From: Chrysophaeum taylorii
Lineage: Eukaryota > Sar > Pelagophyceae > Pelagomonadales > Pelagomonadaceae
Assembly (NCBI GenBank): GCA_029834535.1
Contig: JAQMWT010000161.1
Location: 61,773 to 125,772, forward strand
Direction: 5' to 3'
Length of the DNA: 64,000 nucleotides
The notes under the pieces were generated by a model. It was given only the letters and a program-made list of their open reading frames with translations. It had not been told where the DNA came from and made no database searches. Both the position numbers and the translations under genes were made by a program. This document shows positions 28,112 through 38,533 of the stretch, piece after piece; position 1 is the first letter of the stretch, and every line of letters starts with the position of its first letter.

Positions 28112-30052
28112 ATGCCTATGATGCTGGAGTGGGTCCACCGAATCGCCGGGCCGGTGGAGCGCGCGGTTCGCATCGCGACATTCCCGGTGCGCGTCGTGCT
28201 CTCGGGAAATTGGGTGCCCAAGGGACCGTGGATAGTGATCTGGGGCTTGTTCGCATTCGCCTCGTCCGTGCAAACCTACAAGCAGATCTTGGGGTTGAGC
28301 TGGACCCTCGTTCGTTTGAGATTTTCCGCGTGGCGGCGCGGCGCGTCGCTCGAATCGTCAAACGCCGTTGCGTGCGAGCTGTGCGACTCGTTGATTGGAT
28401 TGCTGCTCAAGTTCGACGCCAATTCACCCCAGGACATCGCCTGCGAGAAGCTTTGTCCGTCGGCCTTTGGCGGCGGGGTTTGCGTGCGGACCTGCGAGCG
28501 CATCGTCGAGGCGATACGCACGAGTTCGCGCTACCCGTGCAAGGCGGCAAAATTGTGCCCCGATGCGAACGGCGAGGAGGCGGCGGCGTGCACGTGGGAG
28601 AGGCGTACGCGCTCGTGCGTCCCGGTCGGGCTGTGCCGTCGAGCAGCTTCTTTCGTTTTCAGACGCTGCGAGCGCCATCCCGGCCTCGAACTGTGGGCCA
28701 AGTATCAAAACACGATCGCGCGACACGCTGGCGCCTTGGCAGCCGCGTGGCGACGCCAGCCTCGCTGCAACGCGCGTCACGCGTTGTTTTGCGTGCGCGC
28801 GCCGCGTTCTTGGGACTCGCTCGCGTGCGACTACGCGTCCACGGTGCTCGTAGGGTGCGTGGGGCTCCTCAGGTCGATCGCCGCGATCGAGAGCGAGGGC
28901 GGCAACGACGACAAGTCGTGGCTCACCTTCTGGATCGTGTTCTTCGCCGCCACGCAACTCGAGCGTTTCGCGTCGGTGTTGCTTTCGAGGCTTCGGTATT
29001 ACTACCACTTAAAGCTCTTGGTGACCATCTACCTCGTCGGCTTTGGCGGCGCCGAGACGTGTTATCACAAGGCGCGCTCGCTACGGTACTTGCGCTCGTG
29101 GCAATCGCTATTTATGAACCGGCGTCGTCGCGGCGCTCGAGACGAAGACGACGATCGCAAAAAACGCCGGGCGTTGATCGAGGAACTCGAGACCAAAGCC
29201 CGCTTCGGCGAGGCACTCGCGTCGCTCGCCGCCGCGTTCCGCGAACGCCCGATCGAGTCCGTATGTCGCGCGGCCGTCGATTTCGAGTTTGGTCCGGAAG
29301 CTCGCGACGCCCTCCTCGGCGTCCTCGAGACTAAGGAGTTTGCGTTTTTGTACGTCCATCTCCACGCGGCGTCTGTCCTCGACGACAGGATCGATCCTGT
29401 CGTCGAAGCTGCGTACGTCGCGTTCCACCAAATTCCGCTCCGCGCGGCGCCGCGGAAGCGTCGTCGAGCGCGAGCGCGGGCCGACGACGACGACGCGGCC
29501 CGCCTCTCGCTCGAACGCAAGCAGTCTCTCGTCTTCTCCCAGACCTTGGGATTCCTCGACGACGCGTCGACGCCAACATGGTTTGACAAAATTTGCGCTC
29601 GCCTCGGACTCTCGCGCCTCGAAAACCGCGTCGTCGCCTGGCTCCGGCGACTCTGGAAGCGCTGGCGCACCCGCGGCCTCGTCGAGTCTCTCCTCGGCAC
29701 CTTCGTCCCCGAGGCTCTTGTCTCGGTCTGCTCCTCCACCAGCAAAACCCTCGAATGGCACGAAGACCTCGAACTCAAACTCGTCGGGGGCTACGTCGAC
29801 GACGCCGGCTACTTCCGAAACGCGGCGACCCCGCGCACCAACCTCCTCGTCCAGCTCTACATTGCTGGCAGCAGGAGACCAGATTTTGTCGTCGGCGAGG
29901 CCACGATCCATCTTGCCGAGCTCTTCCACGGCGCCCTCGTCCGTTTCGACGACCTCCCGTTGTGGGTCGACGGCGGCGACGACGCCCAGCAACCGCAACA
30001 TCCCTCACCCGAGGCGCGGCTCTCGCTCTCGCTCCGGCTTGGCAAGGGGTAG
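28112..30052 (+). CDS. saposin-B / TB2-DP1-HVA22 (REEP-like) fusion protein
   Basis: 646 residues in one exon. A membrane segment (about 38-55) is followed by a saposin-B-like domain (88-149) with Cys at 88, 91, 111, 115, 124, 128, 143 and 149. A second Cys-rich stretch (160-240) follows. Residues 265-325 match the TB2/DP1/HVA22 domain: KSWLTFWIVFFAATQLERFA, then YYYHLKLLVTIYLVGFGGAE, with hairpin membrane segments as in REEP proteins that curve ER membrane. After a basic, acidic linker, residues 360-550 are helical and not recognised. The last ~80 residues (LLVQLYIAGSRR...VGEATIHLAELFHG...LPLW) resemble a C2 domain lacking clear calcium ligands. An ER membrane-shaping or lipid-handling role is inferred. 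The combination is not one I know. Confidence 0.75.
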   Translation: MPMMLEWVHRIAGPVERAVRIATFPVRVVLSGNWVPKGPWIVIWGLFAFASSVQTYKQILGLSWTLVRLRFSAWRRGASLESSNAVACELCDSLIGLLLKFDANSPQDIACEKLCPSAFGGGVCVRTCERIVEAIRTSSRYPCKAAKLCPDANGEEAAACTWERRTRSCVPVGLCRRAASFVFRRCERHPGLELWAKYQNTIARHAGALAAAWRRQPRCNARHALFCVRAPRSWDSLACDYASTVLVGCVGLLRSIAAIESEGGNDDKSWLTFWIVFFAATQLERFASVLLSRLRYYYHLKLLVTIYLVGFGGAETCYHKARSLRYLRSWQSLFMNRRRRGARDEDDDRKKRRALIEELETKARFGEALASLAAAFRERPIESVCRAAVDFEFGPEARDALLGVLETKEFAFLYVHLHAASVLDDRIDPVVEAAYVAFHQIPLRAAPRKRRRARARADDDDAARLSLERKQSLVFSQTLGFLDDASTPTWFDKICARLGLSRLENRVVAWLRRLWKRWRTRGLVESLLGTFVPEALVSVCSSTSKTLEWHEDLELKLVGGYVDDAGYFRNAATPRTNLLVQLYIAGSRRPDFVVGEATIHLAELFHGALVRFDDLPLWVDGGDDAQQPQHPSPEARLSLSLRLGKG

Positions 30053-30076
30053 TAGGGAGTATCTTATTATGATTAT

Positions 30077-30566
30077 TCACTCGGGGATGGCCTCGGCGTG
30101 GTGATGTTTGTGTTTGTGGTGGTGTTGTAGTTGCTTCTTTTGCTTGCGTCTCGCGGCCATCGTTTGCAACGTGCGGATGATGTCGGCGCAGAGGCTCATG
30201 AAGGTGAACCAGTTGCCGTCGACGTTTTGGAAGTCGAGGAGAAACACGTCGCGCTGGACTTTGTAGAGGTTGAGGATTATGCTTACGGGCTTGTTGTTTC
30301 TGGAAGCGTAGCGAGCTTGCACGCGATACGAGTCGTTTGGATTGACCTTGCGCCACTCGCACCCGAGATGGAAGAGCGCTGTGTGAACTTCGGTCATGAC
30401 GCTCGCGGCGTCCTTCTTCGACTGGATCCCGAGGTACCATCGCTTGCGGTGGATCCCGTTGCTTGAAGTTGGGTGGTGCGCCCCGGCCGCCGACTTCGTC
30501 GTCAAGATCGAATGCACGCTGCTCGGACGACCCACAAAAAGGCTGCTGCTCGTGGAACCCGCTGCG

Positions 30567-30599
<33 letters not shown>

Positions 30600-31834
30600 T
30601 GGGGGGTTGTAGTGGCGTCGGTTGTAGTGGCGTCGGACGACTCGTCCTTGTCGTCGTCGTCGGCGGCAGGGGTTGGCGTCGAAGGATGAGAGCGTTGGGT
30701 GCGCGCGTAGTCAGAGATCAGTTCGTACGCGACTCGGAGCGGTGTGTCCTTGATCTGCGGGCGTTTTGTCTTGTGGCCATTGGTCGCCTTGTGGCCATTG
30801 GTCGCCTTGTGGCCATTGGTCATCGTTGGCGTCGTCGTCGTAGCTCTACGAAGTCGTCTTTGCTCGAAGAGTGCGGCCATAACGCGGTCGCGTTTTGTCC
30901 CCGAGTCGCCGTTCTTTTTTGGCGTGCTGGAAAAGAAGAATCCCCGGTCGACCAGAGGGACCAGCGCATCGACCGCGTTGTGGTCGATTGTCTCGACTTG
31001 GGCCACGATCTCCTCGGGCGTTCGGCGGAGCAACTTGGGGACGTCGACGTCGAACCACGCGTGCGCCTTGATCTCCGGGAGCGTGATGCGCGTCATTGGA
31101 TCCACCACGAGAACCCTCGAAATGAGATCGCGCGCGAGGCTGGGGACGTGCGAGTGGACCGAGTACATGCCAGCGCGGATTCGCCGAAACAAATTCGGCA
31201 CCGACTCGTCCTCGAACGGCAGGCGGCCGCAGAGGAGAGCGTACAGAACGACTCCGCAGGACCACACGTCGATCTCTGGGCCCGCGTACAAGTGGCCGCT
31301 TATCACTTCCGGTGCTGCATAGTTCGGCGAGCCACACGAGGTCCGCAGAAGTTCGCCGTCCCGCATGACGTTCGCCAACCCGAAATCAGCGATCTTGGCG
31401 TTGCCCGCGACGTCCAGCAGCAAATTTTCCGGCTTCAAGTCACGGTGCACGATGTGACGATAGTGAATGTACTCGACGCCAGAGATCAATTGTTGGAAGA
31501 TGTGGCGAGCCTCGGTCTCCGAGAGCCGGCCCCGAGACACGATATAGTCGAACAGGTCGCCGTTCGGCCCAAACTCGATCACCATAAACGTGTCGGTCGG
31601 CGTGTCTATCACTTCGTAGAGCCGCACGAGGTGCGGATGCCGGCACATTCGCATGATGTTGATCTCGCGCTTGACCTTGTCGCCCATGCCGAGGGCGGCC
31701 ACGCGAGCCCGGTTGACCATCTTGATCGCGACCTTGAGCCGCGTCGCGACATGTTCAGCGATTTTTACCTTGCCGAAGTGACCCATCCCGAGGGTCTTCG
31801 ACATGCGGTAGGCACCGACTTGCAGTCCGTCCAT
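30077..31834 (-). CDS. SNF1/AMPK alpha-type protein kinase
   Basis: 585 residues. The kinase domain (about 8-262) has LGMGHFGKVK (15-24), catalytic Lys 38 (AIKMV), HRDLKPEN (130-137), DFG (150-152) and activation-loop LLRTSCGSPNYAAPEV, where Thr 165 corresponds to AMPK Thr172. After it, RRTPEEIVAQVETI resembles the autoinhibitory UBA-like segment. Residues 480-560 (KRWYLGIQSKKDAASVMTEV, then a stretch beginning ALFHLGCEWR and containing RVQARY) form the C-terminal alpha domain that binds beta and gamma subunits. Between lie disordered repeats: three TNGHKA units and a GAGAGAGAG run. The C-terminus is rich in Lys and His. It is the catalytic subunit of the energy-sensing kinase. The gene converges with the HVA22 gene, with 24 bp between stops. 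Confidence 0.95.
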
Positions 31835-33091
31835 TGCCTGCTACTGACGAATTTTTTGTCGTTGGGCTGTCGGCATTGTTGTTACTACTTCGCTGCACGA
31901 ACATTCCTTTTTTTTTTTGTGATCGACGCCAACGTTCCTTCCTTTCTTTCTGGAAGCAAGGCCGAAGCAAGTAGGGTAATTATTAGTTTTTTCAGCGTTG
32001 TCGTGCTAAGCTCACTTCACTAGGTTTAAAGAAATCAATTCAAAGAAATTCAATTCAATTCAATTCAATTCAATTCAATTCAATTCAATTCACCAGGATT
32101 CTGACCCTTACGTGTTCACATTCACATTCACATCCACATTCCCATTCATTTACCAGGGCTGACGGCCCAGATGAGCGAATTGGCGCCGCGCTACCTAGAG
32201 GTGGAGGATAATGTTGGTGACGCGGAGAAAAAAGGCGGAACATAATGGGGAGCACAAGACGAACCGATTGCGACGTCGACACTGACGTCGAACAGTTCGG
32301 CAACCTTGGACGATCAACCAGGTCCAAGGTGTGGGATTGCGTGCGCCGTCTGAAGGAATATCATCCTGACCGCGTCGGTGGGAAGGCGACGCTCGCAAGT
32401 ATCTGTGCTGGGGGCGCCTGAATGGGATGAGGGATTTCAAGAAAGGCTCCTGGCAGACGACCAAGCCTCATGCCCGCTTTTAGGCTGCGCATCTGGGAGA
32501 CGAGCTGGACCGTCAACAGCTAACCAAAAAAACAGAAGACAGAAAACAAAGGGGGGCGTAATGACGGTCGTGGGCGTTGTGGCGGCCTGGAAGGATAAAT
32601 CGCAGCTTCCCAGCAGCTACTCCGGGCCATGCCCAGCCAGTCAAGTCACTCTGCCCTGATGGGATCAAGTATAGCGACCTCTTCAAGTCGCTTTTTAAAA
32701 TCCCCGAAGACTCTTCGGAGATGGAGGTTGAATAAGGAAAAACGAGACAAAGATACCGGGGTCGCTCACATCGATGGAGGCAAGAAATGCGGAATGCCGT
32801 CCATTGCCGTTCACTCTCCCTTCGCCCCAAAACACGAGTATTAAGCCTTAGAGCACCAGACCCATGCAATAGCGGGCGGGGGGCGCCCGGAATTGACGGG
32901 CGGCAGGGTCCGGCTATGGGAAGGAAAAAGAGGTGGCGTTCACTTCGCCAATGTCCACGATCGCCACGTAGGGCGCCATGACCGTCGTTTCACTTCATAT
33001 CACATCGTGGCTCACGTTCTTCACTTGTAGAGCTTAGTAAATCCCCGATGCAGTTTTTTTTTACATCATATCACAGTGTCATCATATCACA
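31835..33091. other. intergenic DNA with (ATTCA)n
   Basis: 1.26 kb without a convincing gene. It holds an ATTCA pentanucleotide repeat at about 32046-32092, followed by CACATT repeats at 32117-32148. A run of TCATATCACATC units before 33092 lies in the 3' flank of the 4-TM gene. Short open frames here have mixed composition and no domain. Confidence 0.45.
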
Positions 33092-33940
33092 TCAGTCGCA
33101 CTGGGGGTTAACACGAAGGTGGCCATGGACCCAGGAGCCCTCGCCCGCGTGGCCGACGATGTTGAGGAGAGTCCGGCTGTAGTAGGCTGTCATGCAGGCC
33201 CAGACCAGGAGCATGGCGGGCGCGACGAGCGTGGCGTAGGTGTTGAACCGCTGGGTGAACTTGATGGCGACGGCGACGAGGTAGCAGAAAATTGCCGAGG
33301 GAAAGGCGGCGCGCGCGAAGCCAAGGGGGGTCAAGTTAAAGTCAGACATGATATTCATCGTGCGCGTCGAAAAGGGAAGACCGAGGTCGTTGTCTCGTTC
33401 GAGGTGCTCGGCCTTGTAAGTTGTGCGTCGTTCGGTATTAAAGATCGCGAGGCGCCAAAGCTGGTGGACGGCATTGCTGTAGGTGGGGCACGTCTTGAGG
33501 GCTTCGCGCGCTTGGCGGTAGGATGTGAAGTGGGTGTCTTCGATCCAGCGCTCCAGCGTCCTGTCCCACTCGCTTCCGCGATGCACGGCGGAGATCGTGA
33601 GGATGCCAACGACGGCGAGAAAAGTCGTGCAGCCGACGACGTTGGCCATGAGACACAAGTATATCTCGCCCCATGGCGCGGTGAAGTCGTCCTTGTTGAA
33701 GTTGCTGAGGTCGGAGACCGCGAAACCGCCGAGGAACACGGCAATCAGTGCGATCTGCTCGAGCGTCTGGAGCCGGTTCTCGTCCCGAGTCGCCCAGTCG
33801 ACCCATCGCTGCTCCTCGATGACCTTCCACCGCATCATCCCTCCCTCGGGTGCGTCGCCACGCAACCCCACATGTGGATTGACTTCAACGCCATTATTGT
33901 TTCCGGGATGCTCGACGAAAGCTGCGGACGCGGCGTCCAT
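33092..33940 (-). CDS. four-transmembrane protein, possibly Orai-like
   Basis: 282 residues. Four hydrophobic segments at about 61-77 (EQIALIAVFLGGFAVSD), 94-118, 207-227 and 235-254, with both termini predicted in the cytosol. The first span follows a polar helix (DWATRDENRLQTLEQ), and TM1-TM2 are joined by a short polar loop, whereas TM2-TM3 are separated by a long ~90-residue helical loop. The TM1 segment 'GGFAVSD' and the general layout recall Orai calcium-release channels (SGFAMVAMVE), but the pore Glu is not clearly in place, so this is weak. One exon. A conserved algal membrane protein is all that can be said safely. Confidence 0.6.
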   Translation of the reverse strand: MDAASAAFVEHPGNNNGVEVNPHVGLRGDAPEGGMMRWKVIEEQRWVDWATRDENRLQTLEQIALIAVFLGGFAVSDLSNFNKDDFTAPWGEIYLCLMANVVGCTTFLAVVGILTISAVHRGSEWDRTLERWIEDTHFTSYRQAREALKTCPTYSNAVHQLWRLAIFNTERRTTYKAEHLERDNDLGLPFSTRTMNIMSDFNLTPLGFARAAFPSAIFCYLVAVAIKFTQRFNTYATLVAPAMLLVWACMTAYYSRTLLNIVGHAGEGSWVHGHLRVNPQCD

Positions 33941-34088
33941 GCACGACGGGTGCTTCTTCGTGCCCCGCGCCAGGAAGATTCCCGTAATTTAGAGACTACA
34001 CGTACCTTACCCTATGTGGGTAAACTTCAAGTTCAGAGTTTGAACCAGCTGGCTTCCGTCGCCTCTGCCTGAAGATAAATAATAAATA

Positions 34089-34709
34089 ATGATCGTCGCG
34101 CGAGCGGTGTGCTTGGCGAGCCTCGTCGTGGGGTTTAGCCACGTCGGGGTGCCGCCGCGACAGCTCAGCAGGCGTGCATCTTCGGCGTACGACGAGGCGG
34201 TGACCGCGGCCGAGAAGGCGTCGGAGGAATTCGGGACGCAGTCGGTCGAGGCCAAGGCGGCGTGGGAGGCCGTCGAGGAGATGAACTGGAGCACCGAGGA
34301 GTCGGACGCCGCCAAGGAAGTCGACCCCGAGGTCCTTGCCGCCAAGCTCGACGAGCTCAAGTCGCTGCTGTCGACGAGCATGCCGGCGGTCGAGAACTTC
34401 AAGGTCGAGCTCAGCAAGATCTCTGGCGCCGCGCTCGTCGGAAGTAGTCCCGCCGTCGCCGACGCGAGCGCGGACGTCGACGAACTCACCAAGGCCGCCG
34501 AGGCCGCCACGGCAGAGTTTGGCCCCGAGTCGCCCGAGGCAAAGTCTGCCTGGGAAGCCGTCGAGGAAATGAACGATTCGACCAACGTCATGATTGCCGC
34601 AATCCCGGGCCTCGACGAAACTTGTGTGACCGATGCCGTCGAAAAGTGCATCGCCTTCGAAGAGGCCATGGCCTCCCTCGAGTCCGCCGTCTCCGCCCTC
34701 AACGCCTAG
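34089..34709 (+). CDS. CP12-like plastid protein with duplicated helical module
   Basis: 206 residues. N-terminal hydrophobic signal (1-17) followed by a basic Ser/Arg stretch, as in bipartite plastid presequences. Two repeats share a pattern: AYDEAVTAAEKASEEFG with EAKAAWEAVEEMNWST (33-69), and DELTKAAEAATAEFG with EAKSAWEAVEEMNDST (131-165). The AW(D/E)AVEE core is the signature of CP12, the disordered regulator that ties GAPDH and phosphoribulokinase together in the dark. The C-terminal part has a Cys pair (179 and 187, CVTDAVEKC), reminiscent of but not equal to the CP12 GAPDH-binding Cys-x8-Cys; the N-terminal Cys pair is absent. The duplication is unusual. A plastid regulatory protein is likely; classical CP12 activity is uncertain. 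Confidence 0.65.
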   Translation: MIVARAVCLASLVVGFSHVGVPPRQLSRRASSAYDEAVTAAEKASEEFGTQSVEAKAAWEAVEEMNWSTEESDAAKEVDPEVLAAKLDELKSLLSTSMPAVENFKVELSKISGAALVGSSPAVADASADVDELTKAAEAATAEFGPESPEAKSAWEAVEEMNDSTNVMIAAIPGLDETCVTDAVEKCIAFEEAMASLESAVSALNA

Positions 34710-35006
34710 AACATTCTCGGTCGTCGTCGTCGTCTAGGATCTATCGACGCTCGCGCGCCACGCTATTCGATACTCCTAACGCGCGCTACCACCCCTGTTC
34801 TAATTGGGTCCCCCGCACTCGCTCGCTCGCGCACTCTCACCTCCTTGCGGTTCGAGAGCGTCCCCGCCGCCGCCGCGTTGAGGCCACCGTGCTCGTCGTA
34901 ATGATGCCCGCCGTGGTCCGTACGGTCTATCGAATCATGAATTCGGTGGTATGTGCGAACAAATAAAAAAGTTAAAATAAGAATAGATGTCAAGGAGCAT
35001 TAGATG

Positions 35007-36070
35007 TCAAGGAGCATTATTGTTGGGGGCGAGCGGCGTCTCGAGCGCGTAGCCGAGATCGGCGGCGACGGCGGCGCGCTCCCCGAACGAGGGGAAGAAC
35101 AAGCGGGCCGCCGAGTGCCAGAGGGCGTCGTCGTCATCGTCGCTTCGTGTTTCCGTGCGTCGTGTCTGGGCGAAACGGACGAGATCGGCGCTACTGAGGC
35201 GGCCGTCGTTGTCTTGGTCGAGTTGGTCGAAACGGTCGAACCAAGGAGCGGCGTCGTCTTCTGTAACCAAACCGAGAATGCGCAGCATACCCACCACAAA
35301 CTCGGCGCGGTCGACTCCGAGGCCGTCTCTATCGAGCCTACGGATGAGATCGTGGTCGAGCTTGGCGCCAAGAAGTGCGTTTTTCCGTCTGGAGCGCGAG
35401 ACGTCCGAGGCAGTGCCGACCATGCGAGCAATCGCGTAGGTGAGTCCGATCGACGAGCAAAATGCGTAGATGATCACGAAAGCCTTCATGCGGCGGTGCT
35501 CGATTTTGATGTCGCCGTAACCAATCGTCGTGCACGTCTGGAAGGCCCAGTAGAGGCCGTCGACAAAGTCGTAACCCTCGACGGCGCACAACACGACCGC
35601 GCCTACGAGCATCGTCAACCAGATGGCCGCGAACAGCAGCGCCTCCTTGACGAGGGCACTCTTCTCGTAGTCGCGGAAGCTCTGGCGCGCACGACGGCGC
35701 ATCGTGACGCGCTCGGCGAGGTTAAAGAGCGCCACGCAAGCGTCGGCGACGGCGCTAAACACGAAGACGATGCCGAGCGTGATGTACACGACGGTGAACA
35801 GCTTGTCGCGCTGCGACGTGGGCACCTGCTCGCGTCGTCCCTCGACGAGTGGGCGGTCGCACTCACGAGGTCACCGTACCCGACCGTCGTGAGGGAAACC
35901 GTAATGAAGTAAACCGACTGGTACAGGTCCCATTCGAGCTTCGAGACCAGCTTGTAATACAGCACGCCAAACCACAAGTACACCACCGTGCGGCACACGA
36001 GGCTCACGATCCGCGACCGGAGTGCCTCCGAGACGCCCTTATCCTCTTCCCGCCATCCCCTCGACGTCAT
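35007..36070 (-). CDS. two-pore K+ channel (TPK-type) with EF-hand
   Basis: Two exons, 36070-35867 and 35825-35007, joined across a 41-nt GTGAGT...GAGCAG intron exactly after TTVGYGDL; 340 residues. Pore 1 filter TTVGYGD (61-67) and pore 2 filter TTIGYGD (167-173) both keep the K+ signature, each flanked by membrane helices (about 28-44, 78-98, 127-147, 180-200). The C-terminus has two EF-hand-like segments: a poor one (LDRDGLGVDRAEF) and a good one (DQDNDGRLSSAD, about 272-283). This is the layout of plant TPK channels, which sit in the vacuole or thylakoid membrane and are opened by Ca2+. No 14-3-3 site was recognised. The short N-terminus gives no targeting clue. Confidence 0.92.
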
Positions 36071-36959
36071 CGACTCGCCCCTGCCGACGACGACGACAAA
36101 CGATATATGCTCCGGCCGTATTCATTATATGACGCACGACACTCGAGGACTCTCCTCGCACGCTCCATCCTCCGTTGTCTTCATCCAAGCCCGCGCATCG
36201 AGGCGGAGCCAAACTTGAAATCGTGTGTATAGAGTCCAGGTCAACGCCGCCACTTGTCTTTTGTTCTCGAGTTTGATTGACTAACACCGCGGGGAATTCA
36301 TTTTCATTAAGCACGCCCGACGCTGGCTCTTCGCCGCCACCAAACTGACGACCGCCGCAAACTATACATCCGCAATGATCTACTGTACAGCGCCTCGCCC
36401 AGGTGGGAGGGCAATATGCACATCGTGGGGCCAACCGCCGAGCAGAAAGAACGGATGATCGGTGCTTTCTTCTCATCTCAGATGGGCCCAGAAGGAAGAT
36501 ACGGACAAGACGACGTCCAAAAAAAGCACGCGGGGGCGGCGGCGGCGGCGGCGGCGGCAACGACTCGGATGATACCATCCGGGTGCCGGGGAAGTCGTCC
36601 GTCTCATCCAGCGGAGCCGCCTCGACGAGGTCGGATTAGATTGTCGCGCGAGCTCAAAGAAAAAGGGAAGCCGATATGGATTTTTGTGAGGTTCCGGCCA
36701 TTGATACGCGGACGAGGGAGAGCAAGAGGACGGGCGTGACGTCCAGAAAAGCAAGGCGTGCGTCGCGGACGTCGCACCAACGGCGTGCAACCGGCAATCG
36801 CACGAGGAAAAAAAAAATGTGGAAGACAGGAGGAGATCAAGGGGGAGAGGGTGACGTCGACGAGGCGGGTGGGCGTGTGTCCAAGGAAGGGAAGGGCGAT
36901 CGTCATGGGTAATGTGTTGTCGAAATTTATCGCGATACACTACGCACGCGAGCGAGGCG
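36071..36959. other. intergenic stretch, no convincing gene
   Basis: Several short frames, including one on the plus strand starting at 36416 (MHIVGPTAEQKERMIGAFFSS) that looks protein-like for about 35 codons and then runs into a GGC repeat (36527-36560) encoding poly-Ala or poly-Gly. It could be the start of a small gene or a relic. Nothing else supports it. Confidence 0.35.
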
Positions 36960-37980
36960 TCAGGTAGCGCGCTGTTGCAGTTTTTGTTTTGCCTCGTCTT
37001 CGTGGCGTTGGTGCTGTTGCTGGTGGAGCTGCTGCGTGAGCGAAGCGCGGCGCTCGGCCGTACGCGGGTAGGCCTCCCATGCCTGCTGCGCCGTGGCATA
37101 GTGGCCGAGTTGCGTGCCCGAGATACGGAGGCGCCATCCCGAGCTCGAGCCGCTGGCGAGGCTGATCCCGACGGGTCGCTTGATTGGCATCGTCTTGTCA
37201 GAGCTAGCGGCTCGCTCCTCGGCCCACTTGAGCTCCGAGAGACAGCCGTTCTTGCGGCTGCTTTTCTTTTTCGGCGGCGAGAAAGGGTCGGTCGGCTCGG
37301 AGGCGGCGAGCTTGCGCTTGTGCGCGCGCGGCGGCGGCGGAAACAGGTCGGGCTCGACGGGGAACAGGTGGTCGTCGTCGTACGCGCCGAGGCGCAAGTC
37401 GTCGCGAGGCGCGAAAAAAGCGTGATGGTGTTCTTCGCGGGGGGACATCCCGTAGTCGAACGAAACGAAGTCGCACTCGTCGGGGTTTATGGGCCTGCGC
37501 GCGGGTTCGGTCGTCTCGCGAAACGACACGTACGGCAAATCAGCCAGCGATCCCTGCGCGGCGGCGATCACACACACACGCCGAGGTAAGAACGCACCCG
37601 GTGCGCGGTAGGCAGCTCTGAGCTGCTCTCGCCGTCGGTCGGATCGCTGAGCAGCGCCTCGAGGGCCTGCGAGACGCTCGTTGCGACGGCGAGCGGCGCT
37701 CGGGCTCACGTCGTCGAGAGGCTCGTTTTTGGGGGCTCTCGCCAACTCGCGCGGCTCGAGGGTCGAAGGGTGTTCGAGCGGCTCCATCTGCGGGTCGATA
37801 AGGCCGCGCGCGACCGCGGTTACCTACCTCGAGCGGGTGCGCGACGAAGCTGTCGTCGACGACGCCGCCGCCGCAGGCCTCCGGCGCGAAGAGGACCGAG
37901 GCGAAATCGAGCGCCGTCATCACGTCGGATTTTGGCCGCTTGTAGGGATCGTCCTCGGTGCTGATCATAGTCATGAGCAT
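36960..37980 (-). CDS. nuclear protein with AP2-like segment
   Basis: Two exons, 37980-37828 and 37787-36960, separated by a 40-nt GTAGGT...CCGCAG intron in phase 0; 326 residues. Exon 1 carries KRPKSDVMTALDFASVLFAP. The middle is rich in Arg and Pro and contains likely nuclear localisation signals (AHKRKLAAS, PPKKKSSRK). Near the C-terminus, PVGISLASGSSSGWRLRISG followed by TQLGHYATAQQAWEAY resembles the beta-sheet and helix of an AP2/ERF DNA-binding domain (consensus GV...W.A.I....LG.F.T.EEAA.AY). The C-terminus is Gln/His-rich. It may be a transcription factor; the AP2 assignment rests on a short pattern and should be held loosely. A second GT-AG pair exists near 37620-37577, but using it would end the frame. 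Confidence 0.6.
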
Positions 37981-38533
37981 CCTCTCAAAAGGACAAACGC
38001 CGTCAGCAAAGGTCGTTTCTCATTGATCCAAAGAAAGAAAACGACGCGCTCGGCGACGAAACGACAACTCCAGGGCTCGATGATGATACCGGACTTTCAG
38101 GACGCGATAGCGGGCGCGACGTTACGCGCGGCGGCCGCCTGGGTGTCGCCGGCCGTGTCGCGGCCGCGAACAACAGCTAAGAATACAGAGGTCTTGCTAA
38201 GGCAAAGCACGCCAGGTCTGGCAAGCAAAAGCCTGCCCTTTTTTCTTTGCAGGTATTCAACGCACCTTGTATTCCTTTTTTACAAGCCGAAAATGTAGAC
38301 ACAAACGTCAAGGTGCAAGTACCAGAAGGTGCAGTATTGGATTCCGCAAAATTATTCCTTTCCCCAATTTCAATCACGCCGGGAAACAAATTGACAATCT
38401 TTCCCCGCGCAATTGTGTGACGTCGTTTTTATAGGATTCGGCATCCTTGCAAATCTGACGTCGACTGGATTCGGGCAAATTCCTTCTTTTGCCAACAACG
38501 GATCGGAAAGGGTAAGAGTAAAAGACTCGTCCG
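37981..38533. other. intergenic promoter region, no gene seen
   Basis: Lies between two divergent genes (nuclear protein on the left, methyltransferase on the right). Open frames are short and disordered. No TATA box or repeats stand out. Confidence 0.4.

Noticed and set aside
28129-29334. 401-codon alternative frame in the HVA22 gene
   Set aside because: Arg-rich shadow; the other frame shows saposin and HVA22 motifs.
30473-32023. 516-codon plus-strand frame across the SNF1 kinase
   Set aside because: It runs antisense to a complete, well-conserved kinase gene; composition is unnatural.
37577-37620. second intron in the AP2-like gene
   Set aside because: A GT...CAG pair of 44 nt exists, but splicing it shifts into a stop within five codons, while the unspliced frame stays open and sensible.
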